A stretch of DNA of 64,000 bases from Pilasporangium apinafurcum (lineage: Eukaryota; Oomycota; Peronosporomycetes; Pythiales; Pythiaceae): positions 149,535-213,534 of the forward strand of contig BCKE01000031.1 of assembly GCA_001600495.1 (NCBI GenBank), written 5' to 3'. The notes beneath the pieces are model-generated. The model saw only the letters and a program-made list of their open reading frames with translations. It did not search any database and was not told the DNA's origin. Position numbers and translations under genes: made by a program. Within the stretch, counting starts at the first letter, position 1. Each line of letters opens with the position of its first letter. This document shows positions 1-9,825 of the stretch, one piece after another.

Positions 1-1482
1 TCTTCATCGCCTTACAGTAGTGCATCGCGGTCCTTTGCGCCAACATCGTGGCGGTTCGTGGACAGCAGCAGCCAGCGACGCACATTCATAATCTGTGGCG
101 TTGGGCTGCTCGTGTTGTTCTGTGTGTATCGTGTATTCTTCGACAGCATCATCCCTTTTCAAGTCACGACTTCTACCAGAACAACGAAATTATCACAGCA
201 ACAGCAAACGCTGCGCAATAATAAAGAATCATATGCACTGCTGACTTCTGACCACAGGCTGCAGAAAAACCTACCGACTGAGTATCCGAATGGCGTGCAA
301 AACCGATTCAGTTGTGATCTCCCCGCATTGAGATATCAGTGTGATTTAGATGGAATGACAGGTTGTCAGGCCTACCCGCAATTGTTCCCAGTGAACGATT
401 TACTCAAGAACTGGTCACCGGATGCTGCGCATAAACGTCCTACGGAGTTATTTTCCAGCATCTGTCGCTTCAACATATCATCTCCTGTATGGGACCTGAT
501 GGCTAGACCCATTTGAAAGCTTGACTAAATACTAGTGGCGATTAAGATGGCTGACTGTTTTACGTTTCGTTGTAGTACGAGTATCAACTAGCCCAAGTAT
601 TCCACCAAATGGAAGTACCGTTCATCGCATACGGGATCCCAGACCTCACAAGTGCATCTACTCGATGGACAGATGAAGTAAAGAGTGGCAAACTTGAGCA
701 TCGATTCAGCGGTTATTTTCTAATCTTTGTGCATGATTTCTCTCTTTATATAGTATTTGACGGAAAAGCTGGATCCAAACGAGTTATACAAGATCCACGT
801 TTCCAACAACAGCCATTTTATGTATTATTCCAAGTCCAACGCACTCGGCGGCGAACTTCCAACCTATGATTCGCAATGGTGGACGTATCCGCAATTTACA
901 CATGCCATCAAGCAATCGAAACGATTTGGACCAAATGAAGCCCATCGCTACTACTACCTCATGCTCAAAGCCCGTGATCTTCAAAATCGTGCCAAATTTG
1001 TCTACGACGACCTGCCGTTCCTCGATCCGTCTCGCAATGATGAAGAAAGTGGTGGCTATGGCGATTTCTTCATCCGCGACAGGCAAGTCGCCCTGCAGCG
1101 TGGCATAATGTGTCGCCTCGGTATGCGCGGCATCATCACCGAGGGTCATATTGACGCTGGCTTCAATATGATCGCGATGGTACGTGGTGCAAAGCGATAT
1201 ATTCTCTCTCCGCCGAGCGTTTGCTCATGTTTGGAGCTAATCACCACGGGACAGTCTGCACGTCATACGAAGCTGGACTGGTCGAATCTTAAGGCGCTGC
1301 CTGAACACGCCAAGAAATGTCCTGCCACGGAGGTGATTGTCGAAGCTGGAGATGTATTGTATGTACCCTCATACTGGTATCATCACATTGTGTCGTTGGA
1401 CGAAAGTATTCAATGCAACTCGCGGTCGGGGGTGATCGTTCGGCCAGATGTGGCATCTTTTCTCGCGAAATGCGGTTTTTGA
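1..1482 (+). CDS. Membrane-anchored JmjC/cupin-like Fe(II)/2-oxoglutarate dioxygenase, 5'-partial
   Basis: The frame is already open at base 1, so the true start lies outside the window. Exons are <1..486, 576..677 and 754..1482, all phase 0, giving at least 438 residues. Near the N-terminus a single hydrophobic segment (FIICGVGLLVLFCVYRVFF) follows a short basic stretch, which predicts a type II single-pass membrane protein with its catalytic part in the secretory lumen or outside. The C-terminal third has the double-stranded beta-helix signature of the JmjC/cupin_8 family: an H-x-D metal pair in GHIDAGFN, then ILSPPS, then GDVLYVPSYWYHHIVS with the distal histidine. This family hydroxylates proteins or tRNA using Fe(II) and 2-oxoglutarate; the substrate cannot be read from sequence. 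The exon 2 and 3 starts are set by AG acceptors at 575 and 753. Confidence 0.75.
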
Positions 1483-2002
1483 TCAAAGACAAGATGTCTT
1501 TAGGTTAATACGATCTACAATTTTGTGGAAGCAGATACCAAGATCGTATGTGCCTGCACGGTTTTTTTCAGTGGCAAGAGTGTAAGCGACCGACGAACTT
1601 TTCCATGTGATAATTTGTTCGTATATGTACATACTGTTTGATTTTTATTTGGCGATCAGAGGAGATGGATTTATGAATTGCTCATATTCAAATTGCAACT
1701 GTCGCTGTATTGTGCACATGCTGAAAACAACCAGACGTATAGGATAATCAAAGCGAGTACATGGCTCAGATATGGGATCAAAACTGCTGCACACAAGTGC
1801 TAGTTGCAGTGGTGAACACAGTCATCTCAGCGAAAGAAATCTTTTCCAGCTTATGTGACACGTGATGCATATGTGAACATACCGAAAGTGTAAGACATGC
1901 GTTCATATGTATACTTTACTACTGGATTATTGCTCAAAATACTATTGAAGGGTGGAGAAAATACTAACTGGTCAATTGTATGTATGCAAATTTTAATTCT
2001 GC
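1483..2002. other. Convergent intergenic region
   Basis: About 520 bp between the dioxygenase stop and the stop of the minus-strand MAP kinase. It is AT-rich. I see no gene, repeat or RNA in it; it should hold the 3' ends of both transcripts. Confidence 0.5.
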
Positions 2003-4777
2003 TCAACTCGCTGATGCCGTCATACCCATGTTGAAGAATCTACTTCCAAAACTCGCTGCTGCTGGTGGTGGTGCATATAATCCCACTGGGTGAAAATGCT
2101 CAATGTCTTCTACCAACAAATCGATCAGCAAGTCCTTCGTCAGCTGTTCATCCGGCAAATCAAACGTGAAATCAAACTTTGGTGACGTTGTGATGTCGGC
2201 AGAATCGTAAAAAGTCGATAGATATGGATGTTGAAGTGCTTTCTCGACCGAAATCCGCTTCTCCGGGTTGAAAATCAGCATTTGACTGAGCAAATCGATC
2301 GCAAGCGGATTGATATCTTCCCCAGCAAACACTTCTTTCCATTTCTTGGGCTTTGAAATCGCCAATTTCGTCAAAAACCGCAACGCTTTAGCATTTTTCA
2401 CAAACCCAATATCTTCCTGTTTTGGTGTGCCTAAGAACTTGATGATCAACTTCAGTTGATGAATATAATCGTTACCAGGGAACAATGGCTCACGCAGCAG
2501 CATCTCGGCAAAGATGCAGCCGACCGCCCAAATGTCAATCGCTTCAGTGTAGTGCAAACAGTTAAGCATGATCTCTGGTGCTCGGTACCAACGTGTGACA
2601 ACATACTCTGTGAGTTCCTGCGGACGTTGATCTGGAAACACTCCACCACGTGCCAAACCAAAGTCGCAAATTTTGAGGTCACAATTCGAGTTTAATAGAA
2701 TATTACTAGGCTTCATATCACGATGCAACACGCCCGCTGAGTGGATGTGATAGAGTGCACAGAGCATCTGATAGAGGAAATATTTGACGTGGTCATCGGA
2801 CATCGGCTGCATCGAGTAAATCACTTGGTGCAGATCTGTTTCCATGAGCTCAGTGATGATGTAGACGTCGTCGAAGTGTTTCTTTGACGGTGGCGGTGAC
2901 AAATCTAGTAGGTTCGTGATATTTTTGTGGTCAAAGTGACGCAACAGCCGCACTTCCCGCAAAATCCGTTTGGCATCCACGAGATCTTCAAAGATGTTCG
3001 TGATCTTCTTCACTGCGACATTCGCTTCGTTGATAGTATCTTGAGCAGCAATCACGGCACCATAGGCACCATTGCCGATCGATTTCAGTAGTCGGTACCG
3101 TACGTCAAGCGTAAACACTTGGCCATTGGCGTTAAACGAATGCATTTGGGGACGTACTGGCGGATATAATGGCGTGGTGGTGGAGCGAGCAAACCGTGGC
3201 CGCAAATACATTGATGCACTAGATGTTGTAGTTGCTGAAGTAGCGGTTACTGCAGGAGCCGAGGTGGCTTTCCGTGCGTCAATCGTTGCTGATGACTGTG
3301 CAGGGGCTGCTTTGCTTTGATAGGATGATACGGACGAATTTGCTGTCGATGACGTCGCTGGAACAGATTCATTCGGGGACGAGAGAAATCTGGCTGTCGG
3401 GTTGACAGTACTGCTGCTTCCAGCGTATGGACTCTCACTTGATGAGACCGACTCCCCAGGAGATACACTGCAGTCCAGTTCTTCTAGCTTCCGGCGCACT
3501 TTTTCTTCTTCTTCTTCATTTATCTCCACTTGGTTGTCTTCTTGGTTGTCACGTTCACGATCATTATTGTTGTCGTTGTCAGTCCCATCGGATTCATTCC
3601 CACCCGCATTTCCATTGAAATTGTCTTCTTCTTCTGGTGTGGAAGATAACGAAATCGATCCAAACGATTGCATACTGTGCGCCATTTCTTTCTCTTCTGC
3701 TTCTTGCTGCTGCGCTTCACGCACTTCTTCCGTGTCAATGTCCACATGGTTCCCCAACAATGGTGTCACTTTCGCTGAGCTACTACTGTTACTACTCGAA
3801 CTGAGCTTAGTCGATAGATTAGACTCGGATATTAAGCGAGTATGTTCGAACGTCGAATCAATGGGGTAGTGTTTCTTCGACTGGAAAATCAACTTTGCGA
3901 TTGCTGATCCAAGTGCACGCATCCATTGATCGTGCAAATTCGCATTGACACATGTTAACCGTAGCGAATGCATTGTATTCTGGCCAGAAGAAGACGAAAA
4001 AGAAGACTGGCTGGGCCACATGCCGACCTCAAATGTCTCTTCAGGGATCGTATACAGCAATTCCAAGCCAAACTTGATGTATCGGTCGCTGATATCAATC
4101 ACGACATCGTCATCCGACAACACGATGTGACTCACCACTAAATCCGGACGTGTCACTATTCGCGCGTCTTCTTGGCGTCGATACTGCCGCAAATGCACTG
4201 CCACTTTTGTGGGTGTCTCGTTCAGTTCCAAAAGCACAAAATATGAAGGTTTGCTGTGCCAGTACTTATGTGTCGACAGTTTAGTTAAATAGCCTTCCAT
4301 GAGCACAACTGGCATCGATGCATTAGATGTGCTTTTCGCTTGTCGTAGCTGCTGATGTTGTTCCTGATCGCTTGGTTTTTTCTTTTCTTCGCCTGTTTTC
4401 GTGTAGTAATTCGTGACGGTTGTTACCGGCGACGGCGTCGCGTCACGGCTGCGCATACGGAACAACCGCGAGAACAGTGTCCGTGGTTTCACTGGTGTGA
4501 TTGGCGTACTTTGTCTATCAGCAGTGATAGACGTACGATTGTCATGTGGATCGGGTAAGTGTTTAAATGCCGAATTGTCCATGACTGCCGAAGAAGACGC
4601 CGGCGCGCGCAGCATTCGCGCTGTTGTGCGCTGTTGCTGAGGTGTGTAGAACGTACCAGTGGCTGTAGTGGCTGTGGTGGCTGTGCTATTGTTGTTGCTA
4701 TTGTTATTATTGGTGGGTTGAGTGTGATGTCCTGTTCGCGTCTCATACATGGCGGTGGCACTAGGGAATCGACGCAT
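2003..4777 (-). CDS. PH domain-MAP kinase fusion protein
   Basis: Single exon, 924 aa. Residues 1-150 are low-complexity (Asn/Thr/Gln). A PH domain lies at about 157-297, opening with EGYLTKLS and closing with the helix DQWMRALGSAI. An acidic, Ser-rich linker follows (about 340-550), then a full MAP kinase domain at about 561-854: glycine loop GNGAYG (568-573), VAVKK lysine (590), HRDMKPSN catalytic loop (685-692), DFG (705-707) and an ERK-type TEY activation motif (723-725) before the VTRWYRAPE segment. All catalytic residues are present, so an active Ser/Thr kinase activated by dual phosphorylation is expected. The PH domain should bring it to phosphoinositides or a protein partner at membranes. 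Ordinary MAPKs are about 360-400 aa; the extra length is the N-terminal half. The ATG at 4777 is the first in frame. Confidence 0.93.
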   Translation of the reverse strand: MRRFPSATAMYETRTGHHTQPTNNNNSNNNSTATTATTATGTFYTPQQQRTTARMLRAPASSSAVMDNSAFKHLPDPHDNRTSITADRQSTPITPVKPRTLFSRLFRMRSRDATPSPVTTVTNYYTKTGEEKKKPSDQEQHQQLRQAKSTSNASMPVVLMEGYLTKLSTHKYWHSKPSYFVLLELNETPTKVAVHLRQYRRQEDARIVTRPDLVVSHIVLSDDDVVIDISDRYIKFGLELLYTIPEETFEVGMWPSQSSFSSSSGQNTMHSLRLTCVNANLHDQWMRALGSAIAKLIFQSKKHYPIDSTFEHTRLISESNLSTKLSSSSNSSSSAKVTPLLGNHVDIDTEEVREAQQQEAEEKEMAHSMQSFGSISLSSTPEEEDNFNGNAGGNESDGTDNDNNNDRERDNQEDNQVEINEEEEEKVRRKLEELDCSVSPGESVSSSESPYAGSSSTVNPTARFLSSPNESVPATSSTANSSVSSYQSKAAPAQSSATIDARKATSAPAVTATSATTTSSASMYLRPRFARSTTTPLYPPVRPQMHSFNANGQVFTLDVRYRLLKSIGNGAYGAVIAAQDTINEANVAVKKITNIFEDLVDAKRILREVRLLRHFDHKNITNLLDLSPPPSKKHFDDVYIITELMETDLHQVIYSMQPMSDDHVKYFLYQMLCALYHIHSAGVLHRDMKPSNILLNSNCDLKICDFGLARGGVFPDQRPQELTEYVVTRWYRAPEIMLNCLHYTEAIDIWAVGCIFAEMLLREPLFPGNDYIHQLKLIIKFLGTPKQEDIGFVKNAKALRFLTKLAISKPKKWKEVFAGEDINPLAIDLLSQMLIFNPEKRISVEKALQHPYLSTFYDSADITTSPKFDFTFDLPDEQLTKDLLIDLLVEDIEHFHPVGLYAPPPAAASFGSRFFNMGMTASAS

Positions 4778-5163
4778 GGTTTGCTGGTTGAAGACAAAAG
4801 GTGGATTAATAGACAGATTACTTGATGGATGGATGGAGACTTGGTTCTCTTCTGCTTGTAAGAGAGAGAGAGAGAGAGAGAGGAATGCCTCTGTGTCTCT
4901 TCAAGATTCCAGATAGGGGACGTGCTTCTTGTTGCTGGCGATGGTCATAAATAGCTCAGACAGAAAAAAAAAGAAACAAAAAACCGATTGTTCAGTTAAG
5001 TTCGTCTTCATCATTTAATTAAGTTCGTTTCCTATTTCTTTTAATTTCGATATTTTCTATAAAATCCGATTTTTCTATTAAAAACGCTTTGACTCTCTTC
5101 TAAATCCGGCTTGTTCGAATCTCTGGAAGCTTTTTTTTGCCATCCCTCTCTCGTTCTTTTCCT
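4778..5163. other. Upstream region of PH-MAPK, downstream of OYE
   Basis: 386 bp between two minus-strand genes, so it should contain the PH-MAPK promoter and 5' UTR and the OYE 3' UTR. It contains the (AG)n tract listed separately and T-rich sequence near 5040-5160. No further feature seen. Confidence 0.45.
4861..4882. repeat. (AG)11 dinucleotide microsatellite
   Basis: Eleven perfect AG units about 85 bp upstream of the PH-MAPK start codon (reads CT/TC on the coding strand). Polypyrimidine tracts just upstream of start codons are common in 5' UTRs; the tract is likely length-polymorphic. Confidence 0.9.
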
Positions 5164-6318
5164 CTATGACGCAGCTGATGCTGCTGCAGATTCTTCTGCT
5201 TCTGTAGACAGGAAAGGATAGTCGATGTAGCCCCGTTCATCACCCAGGTAAAACGTCTCAGCGTCGTATGGCGTAAGGGGCGCGTTCAGTTCAAACCGCT
5301 TCACCAAATCCGGATTCGAGATGAAAGGTCGGCCGATCGCCACGAGGTCTGCTGAACCATCTTCGATGACTTTTACGGCGCTCTGTCGATCGTAGCCTGA
5401 TGCAGTCATAAGCACGCCGTGGTAGATTGGACGGAACAACTTTGTGGCACCATGCGGTGGGGTCTTGTCGTTCTTCACGTGGTATCCACGGGGCTCAATG
5501 ATGTGCACGTACGCGAGGTCATAGCTGTTGAGTTTGTCAAGAACGTAGTTGTAGGTCGTAATGGGATCAGAATCACGATCGCCAAAACTCATACCGAATG
5601 GAGATAATCGAATCCCCACGCGACTGGATGCCAAACTCTGTAGAATCGCATCGAGAGTTTCAAACAAGAATCTTGCACGGTTTTCCACGGATCCACCGTA
5701 TCTATCGGTGCGATCGTTGATCCCATCGTGAAGAAACTGTTCCAGCAGATACCCATTGGCGGCATGCAATTCCACACCGTCAAACCCTGCAGCAGTAGCA
5801 TTCTCTGCAGCCACGCGATAGTCTTGTGCAATTTGTGGAATCTCTTCGGTCTCTAGTGCACGTGGATTGCCCACAGGCAGTTTGCCCTCTTTCGTCCAGA
5901 TGCGTCGATGGTCACTAGGTACATTGATGCGTGAACTGGACGAGACTGGCAGAATGCCGTTTGGCTGGTTTAACGGGTGGCTGATCCGCCCAGTATGCCA
6001 CAATTGCAGGAAAATCAGTCCGCCTTTTTTGTGGACAGCCTCGGTCACAGGTTTCCAGGCATTGATCTGTTCCGAAGTGAAAATACCCGGCGCACCCATG
6101 GACCCACGTGCCGTGGCGGTGATGTTGGTCGCTTCGGCAATTAGCAATCCACCTTCGGTTGTGCGTTGACTGTAGTATTCGACTGCCATGGCTTTCGGGA
6201 CACCTTCGTCGCCGTTGCGCATGCGCGTGAGCGGTGCCATGGCGATACGATGGTTCACTGTCAGCGGATCCTTCTTCCCGCCAAGCTTGATGGGTGTGAA
6301 GAGCTTTTCGACGACCAT
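5164..6318 (-). CDS. Old Yellow Enzyme-family NAD(P)H:flavin oxidoreductase (ene-reductase)
   Basis: 384 aa from the ATG at 6318; the frame is open back to an ATG at 6522 (68 more residues), but that stretch has no family similarity and 384 aa matches the usual 370-400 aa. Hallmarks of the FMN-binding TIM barrel appear in order: RIAMAPLTR (flavin-contacting Thr), LQLWHTGRISHP, GFDGVELHAANGYLLEQF, DRYGGSVENR, GIRLSPFG and DLVAIGRPF. With the 6318 start the catalytic set falls at His185, Asn188 and Tyr190, the same spacing as His191/Asn194/Tyr196 in yeast OYE1, so an active NADPH-dependent reducer of activated C=C bonds is expected, possibly acting on oxylipins or in oxidative stress. No transit peptide is clear with the short start. 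The C-terminus is a short Ala/Glu/Ser tail. Confidence 0.93.
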   Translation of the reverse strand: MVVEKLFTPIKLGGKKDPLTVNHRIAMAPLTRMRNGDEGVPKAMAVEYYSQRTTEGGLLIAEATNITATARGSMGAPGIFTSEQINAWKPVTEAVHKKGGLIFLQLWHTGRISHPLNQPNGILPVSSSSRINVPSDHRRIWTKEGKLPVGNPRALETEEIPQIAQDYRVAAENATAAGFDGVELHAANGYLLEQFLHDGINDRTDRYGGSVENRARFLFETLDAILQSLASSRVGIRLSPFGMSFGDRDSDPITTYNYVLDKLNSYDLAYVHIIEPRGYHVKNDKTPPHGATKLFRPIYHGVLMTASGYDRQSAVKVIEDGSADLVAIGRPFISNPDLVKRFELNAPLTPYDAETFYLGDERGYIDYPFLSTEAEESAAASAAS

Positions 6319-6522
6319 AGTGATGAATGGAGATTGAAGGGGAAGAATTGGCAAATGACTGTTATCGTCAGTTGAAGGAAAGAAGAGCATGGAGGAGCAG
6401 ATGGCGAGACCTGCGAAACCTGATTTTCTACGTCTGACATCAACAGTTGAACATACGCAATCAGGATGGAAGCGAGACCTTTTCGCTAATCCGTTGCAAT
6501 CCTGTTTTGTGTGTTGTGACAC

Positions 6523-7285
6523 GAGCTATGATCACCAATAGCGCATTGATTGCTGATCACGTCGACTGCTGTGTCTCCGTCATGGCTCTGTTATTGAATA
6601 ATGCACTTGGATTTGTTCATGTGCAGGTACATCACTGTATTTTCATGTACTATGAAAAGATTAACGTCGATGAACCAGGCACAAAACGATATCTTGGTCG
6701 TTTGCTATCCGTTTTGAAACTCTTGGTCACTATTGGATCAGACTCGAACGTGGCTATTCGAGCAAGAAGGTGGTTATCCTCGAAACTCTCTCTCCTTGGC
6801 CATTGCCGTTTTTCTTCATGGTGGAGTGGTTAGTCACATGGTGCCGAGTGTGGTTTCATGCTTGATCGAGTTTATACAAATTCCTATATATTTAAGCATA
6901 CGTTACTGCCACAGACTAAACGGAAATCAATGCATGCAGACATTTCCATCGTATCCTCTTATTGATAGTATGCATCCATCTCAATGAGATAGTGGTTAAT
7001 TGAAATAAAACAATAAAGGAAATGCCAATGTTAGCAGTGAGTGCTCCACTTTCGCGTCATCATCAATGAACGATGAAAACGAAGATCTGCTGCGTGGCCA
7101 CATTCGGATTCTTCCCGCCTATTTTCATTCCTTTACAAATTTCTAGTTCTGAGTCTGTGGTAATATCCTCGTTTCATATTTTCGAAATGCCCGTTTTTTT
7201 CCTAACGCGACACTCATTCCAAAGACAACAAAGTTGAAGAAGCAGCAATCGGAGCTGCTCGTTTCCTTAGAGAGAGACCAGCAAT
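6523..7285. promoter_or_regulatory. Divergent intergenic region between OYE and CEP95-like gene
   Basis: About 760 bp (970 bp from the preferred OYE start) between head-to-head genes, so it should hold both promoters. Short open frames here have no composition or motif support. AATAAA-like A/T runs near 7005-7020 are not followed by anything recognisable. Confidence 0.4.
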
Positions 7286-9762
7286 ATGGCATCGGATACC
7301 CAGGAAGCAACAACGAAGATGAAGGCAGCGGTGCTTGCACAGACAAACGCGTTATTGGACAAAATGGGCTTCGGCGCGCGACGGTTTGAATCTTTTGACG
7401 ATTTGGTCGTGAGTGTGTCGTCCATGAGCGTCGCGTTATATGAAACGCTCTTCCAATTCCGCCTCGACCACATCATCCGCGTGCCACAAAGCGCTGAAGA
7501 CTATGAATCGAACGCGCAGTGCGTAGTGGACGCTCTCTCTGGTGCCATTTTGGAGCAGAGCGCGGTTGATTCTGTAGCAAAAGATGATGAGAATGAAGAT
7601 GATCAATTGACTGCGAAGAAGCTTTGTGCGGGGAATGTGCAGAGTATCGCACGGTTGGTGCGGATGTTTGAGCAGATTTACGCGATTTTGCTTGGAGGTA
7701 AAGATGATGATAGCGTTGATGCAGAAATGGAGAATAATATGAGCAGACAGAAGAAGGTAACGAGTCGACAACAGGAAGCAAGCAGAAGAGGAAGCAGTCG
7801 TAGTGGGAAAAAATTAACAAAGAAAGTCAAGAAACGCGTAGAAATTAGTAGAGAAGAGAGTGAAGCATCAGTATATGAAAGTATAGGTAGAGCTAGAAGT
7901 AGCGGTGCGTCCAGCAGCACCAGGAAGTCACGATCGAGTGCTGAATCAACTTCCCATCGGAAAGCAGGTGTTCCTTTGGTAAGTTCTGGGAAACAGGAAG
8001 AGATACGTGCAGGAAAAGTGCCGGTGAAGGCAAATGTTGTGCATCAATCGACAACAACATCTTCGCCGAGTGCAATGGTGACGAGAAACTTGTACGAGTC
8101 GTTTACGAAGGTGGGCGAATCAACGGCGAAGAATAAACGCTCACGACGCGGACGATGGACCCAGACCAATCTGGATGTGTCGAAGCAGAGCATACGCAGT
8201 CGAAACGAGGAAGATGAAGAAGAAGCTTTGGAATTGGAGAAGCAGCTACTGGCGACACAGAAATACGGACGTTTTGTGCCTGCACCAAATACTCCACAGG
8301 AATTTGATGATGACGAGAAGAACGAAGAGAACGATGTAGAAGAAGAAACGACGCCTCCAAAAGCTGGTGAAGAAATGTACTTTGGAGGTGTTTCCTCTGT
8401 CTCCCATGCCAGTGAGACAAGTGTCCATTATATGGAAGAAGAAGGCGACTTTGCACAGAATTTTTCGCAAAGCAACAGCGAAAAATCGTTCAAGATGAAC
8501 AAATCTGCGGGAACATCCGCTGATGACGACGATCAGTTTAGTGGTGATGATCGTGCGAAGAAAGGAAGGGCTTTGAATATGAACAACCAGGATATGTCTC
8601 ATGCCAAGAGCAATAATCAGAAGGAAGCCGAACTCGATGATGCTGGCGATAAAGCAACATGCAGCCCTGTGAAAAAGAAAGTCGCACGAACAGAACCCAA
8701 TGCACCCGAAAAGTCTACATCCGCTCGAGCGAAGAAACGAGATCCGGCCAAAGCACTCTATCCGCTTCTTCCGGGATCAATACGTCAAATGCCATCGTCC
8801 AATTCTCGGAGAGAGTATTTGCGGTATAAAATGACGCTAAAGGATCATCTGCAAGAATTACGACAGGTAAGTTTGTTTATATGCATTATTGCAGACAATG
8901 GTCTATTATAGCGTGTTATAATGTAGCGAGAGTACTGCCAGCGACAACACATGGAACGCGCGTACAAGATTGATGAACACGCCGCCAATGTTGAAAAAGT
9001 CAGTTCCTTTTGGCCAGAACATACCTAGATGGAATTGATCGGAGATGTACTGAACCATGTTGTCGTTCTTCAGATTCGATCGCGTCGTTTTGAGCAAGAC
9101 ATTCGATTGCATCGCATCGCCATCGGTCTCGAGGCAAAGAAAGAAGAAGAGCGCCATCTGCGGGACGCAATGAACCATCTTTTGCAACTAGAGAAGGAAA
9201 AATTACGTGAAGAACAACGTACAATGACGTCCATTCTCAAGCAAATCCAGAAGGAGCACGCTGAACGGGAGCAGGCGATGGAGACTTTGTACGTTGGTCT
9301 TGCTGCTATAATGCTTTTCATCCTGTTGTTCTTCACTAATTATGTGTTATACGGTTCAGCTATTCGAATCAAATTCAGCTCGTGCGCGAGCGAACACATC
9401 GTGAGGTAAAGGAACGGGAACTAGTAGAGAAGGCGCACCGCTTGGCATCGGAGCAAATGATGCGCGAATTGCGACGAGATCGCGAACAACAAGTCGCTGC
9501 GTTAATTCAGGAGAAGCAGCATTTAGAGGAAGCAAGACGGTTCCGTCACGCCAGCCACCTCGCTCAGATGTTGGAGAGAGGTGATGAGCATTCGCATGGT
9601 CGTGTGGATGCATTCTATGCTGCAGCTATGACGGCGCGACAGAGACGCGCTCAGAAGAAGACGACGACAACAACAGCATCAGCCCGACAACAACGGATTG
9701 AGGCTGCCTATACAGGCAAAACTCAACGTCGATCAGCTCCATTGTTAAAGAGAATGCCATAA
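7286..9762 (+). CDS. CEP95: CEP95-like centrosomal/basal-body protein
   Basis: Four exons: 7286..8866, 8927..8998, 9074..9288 and 9360..9762, total 756 aa. Residues about 10-140 match the N-terminal helical domain of CEP95 (DUF5745, calponin-homology-like), seen in the series FESFDDLVVSV, IIRVPQSAEDYESNAQ, VVDALSG and the IARLVRMFEQIY helix. The middle (about 150-470) is charged, Ser/Lys/Glu-rich and probably disordered. The C-terminal 200 residues are a long charged coiled coil (EAKKEEERHL, LEKEKLREEQR, RERTHREVKERELVEKAHRL). CEP95 is a centrosome and spindle-pole protein in animals; here a basal-body role is inferred. The exon 3/4 junction (GTACGT...CAG, phase 2) restores the coiled-coil frame. 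The start is the first ATG, before the conserved domain. Confidence 0.7.
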
Positions 9763-9825
9763 ATAGCGCTGTAGATTTAAAACCAATAAGTGTACATTGC
9801 GATTATAAGTTACTGCTACGAACAC

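Noticed and set aside
3402-3869. A 155-codon Ser-rich plus-strand frame.
   Set aside because: Antisense to the acidic linker of the PH-MAPK; composition follows from its GAA/GAT codons.
6319-6522. A 68-residue N-terminal extension of the OYE.
   Set aside because: It has no clear transit-peptide pattern or similarity, and starting at 6318 gives the normal family length and residue spacing.
6447-6987. Two plus-strand frames between OYE and the CEP95-like gene.
   Set aside because: No domain, no homology by eye and random-looking composition; more likely promoter DNA.
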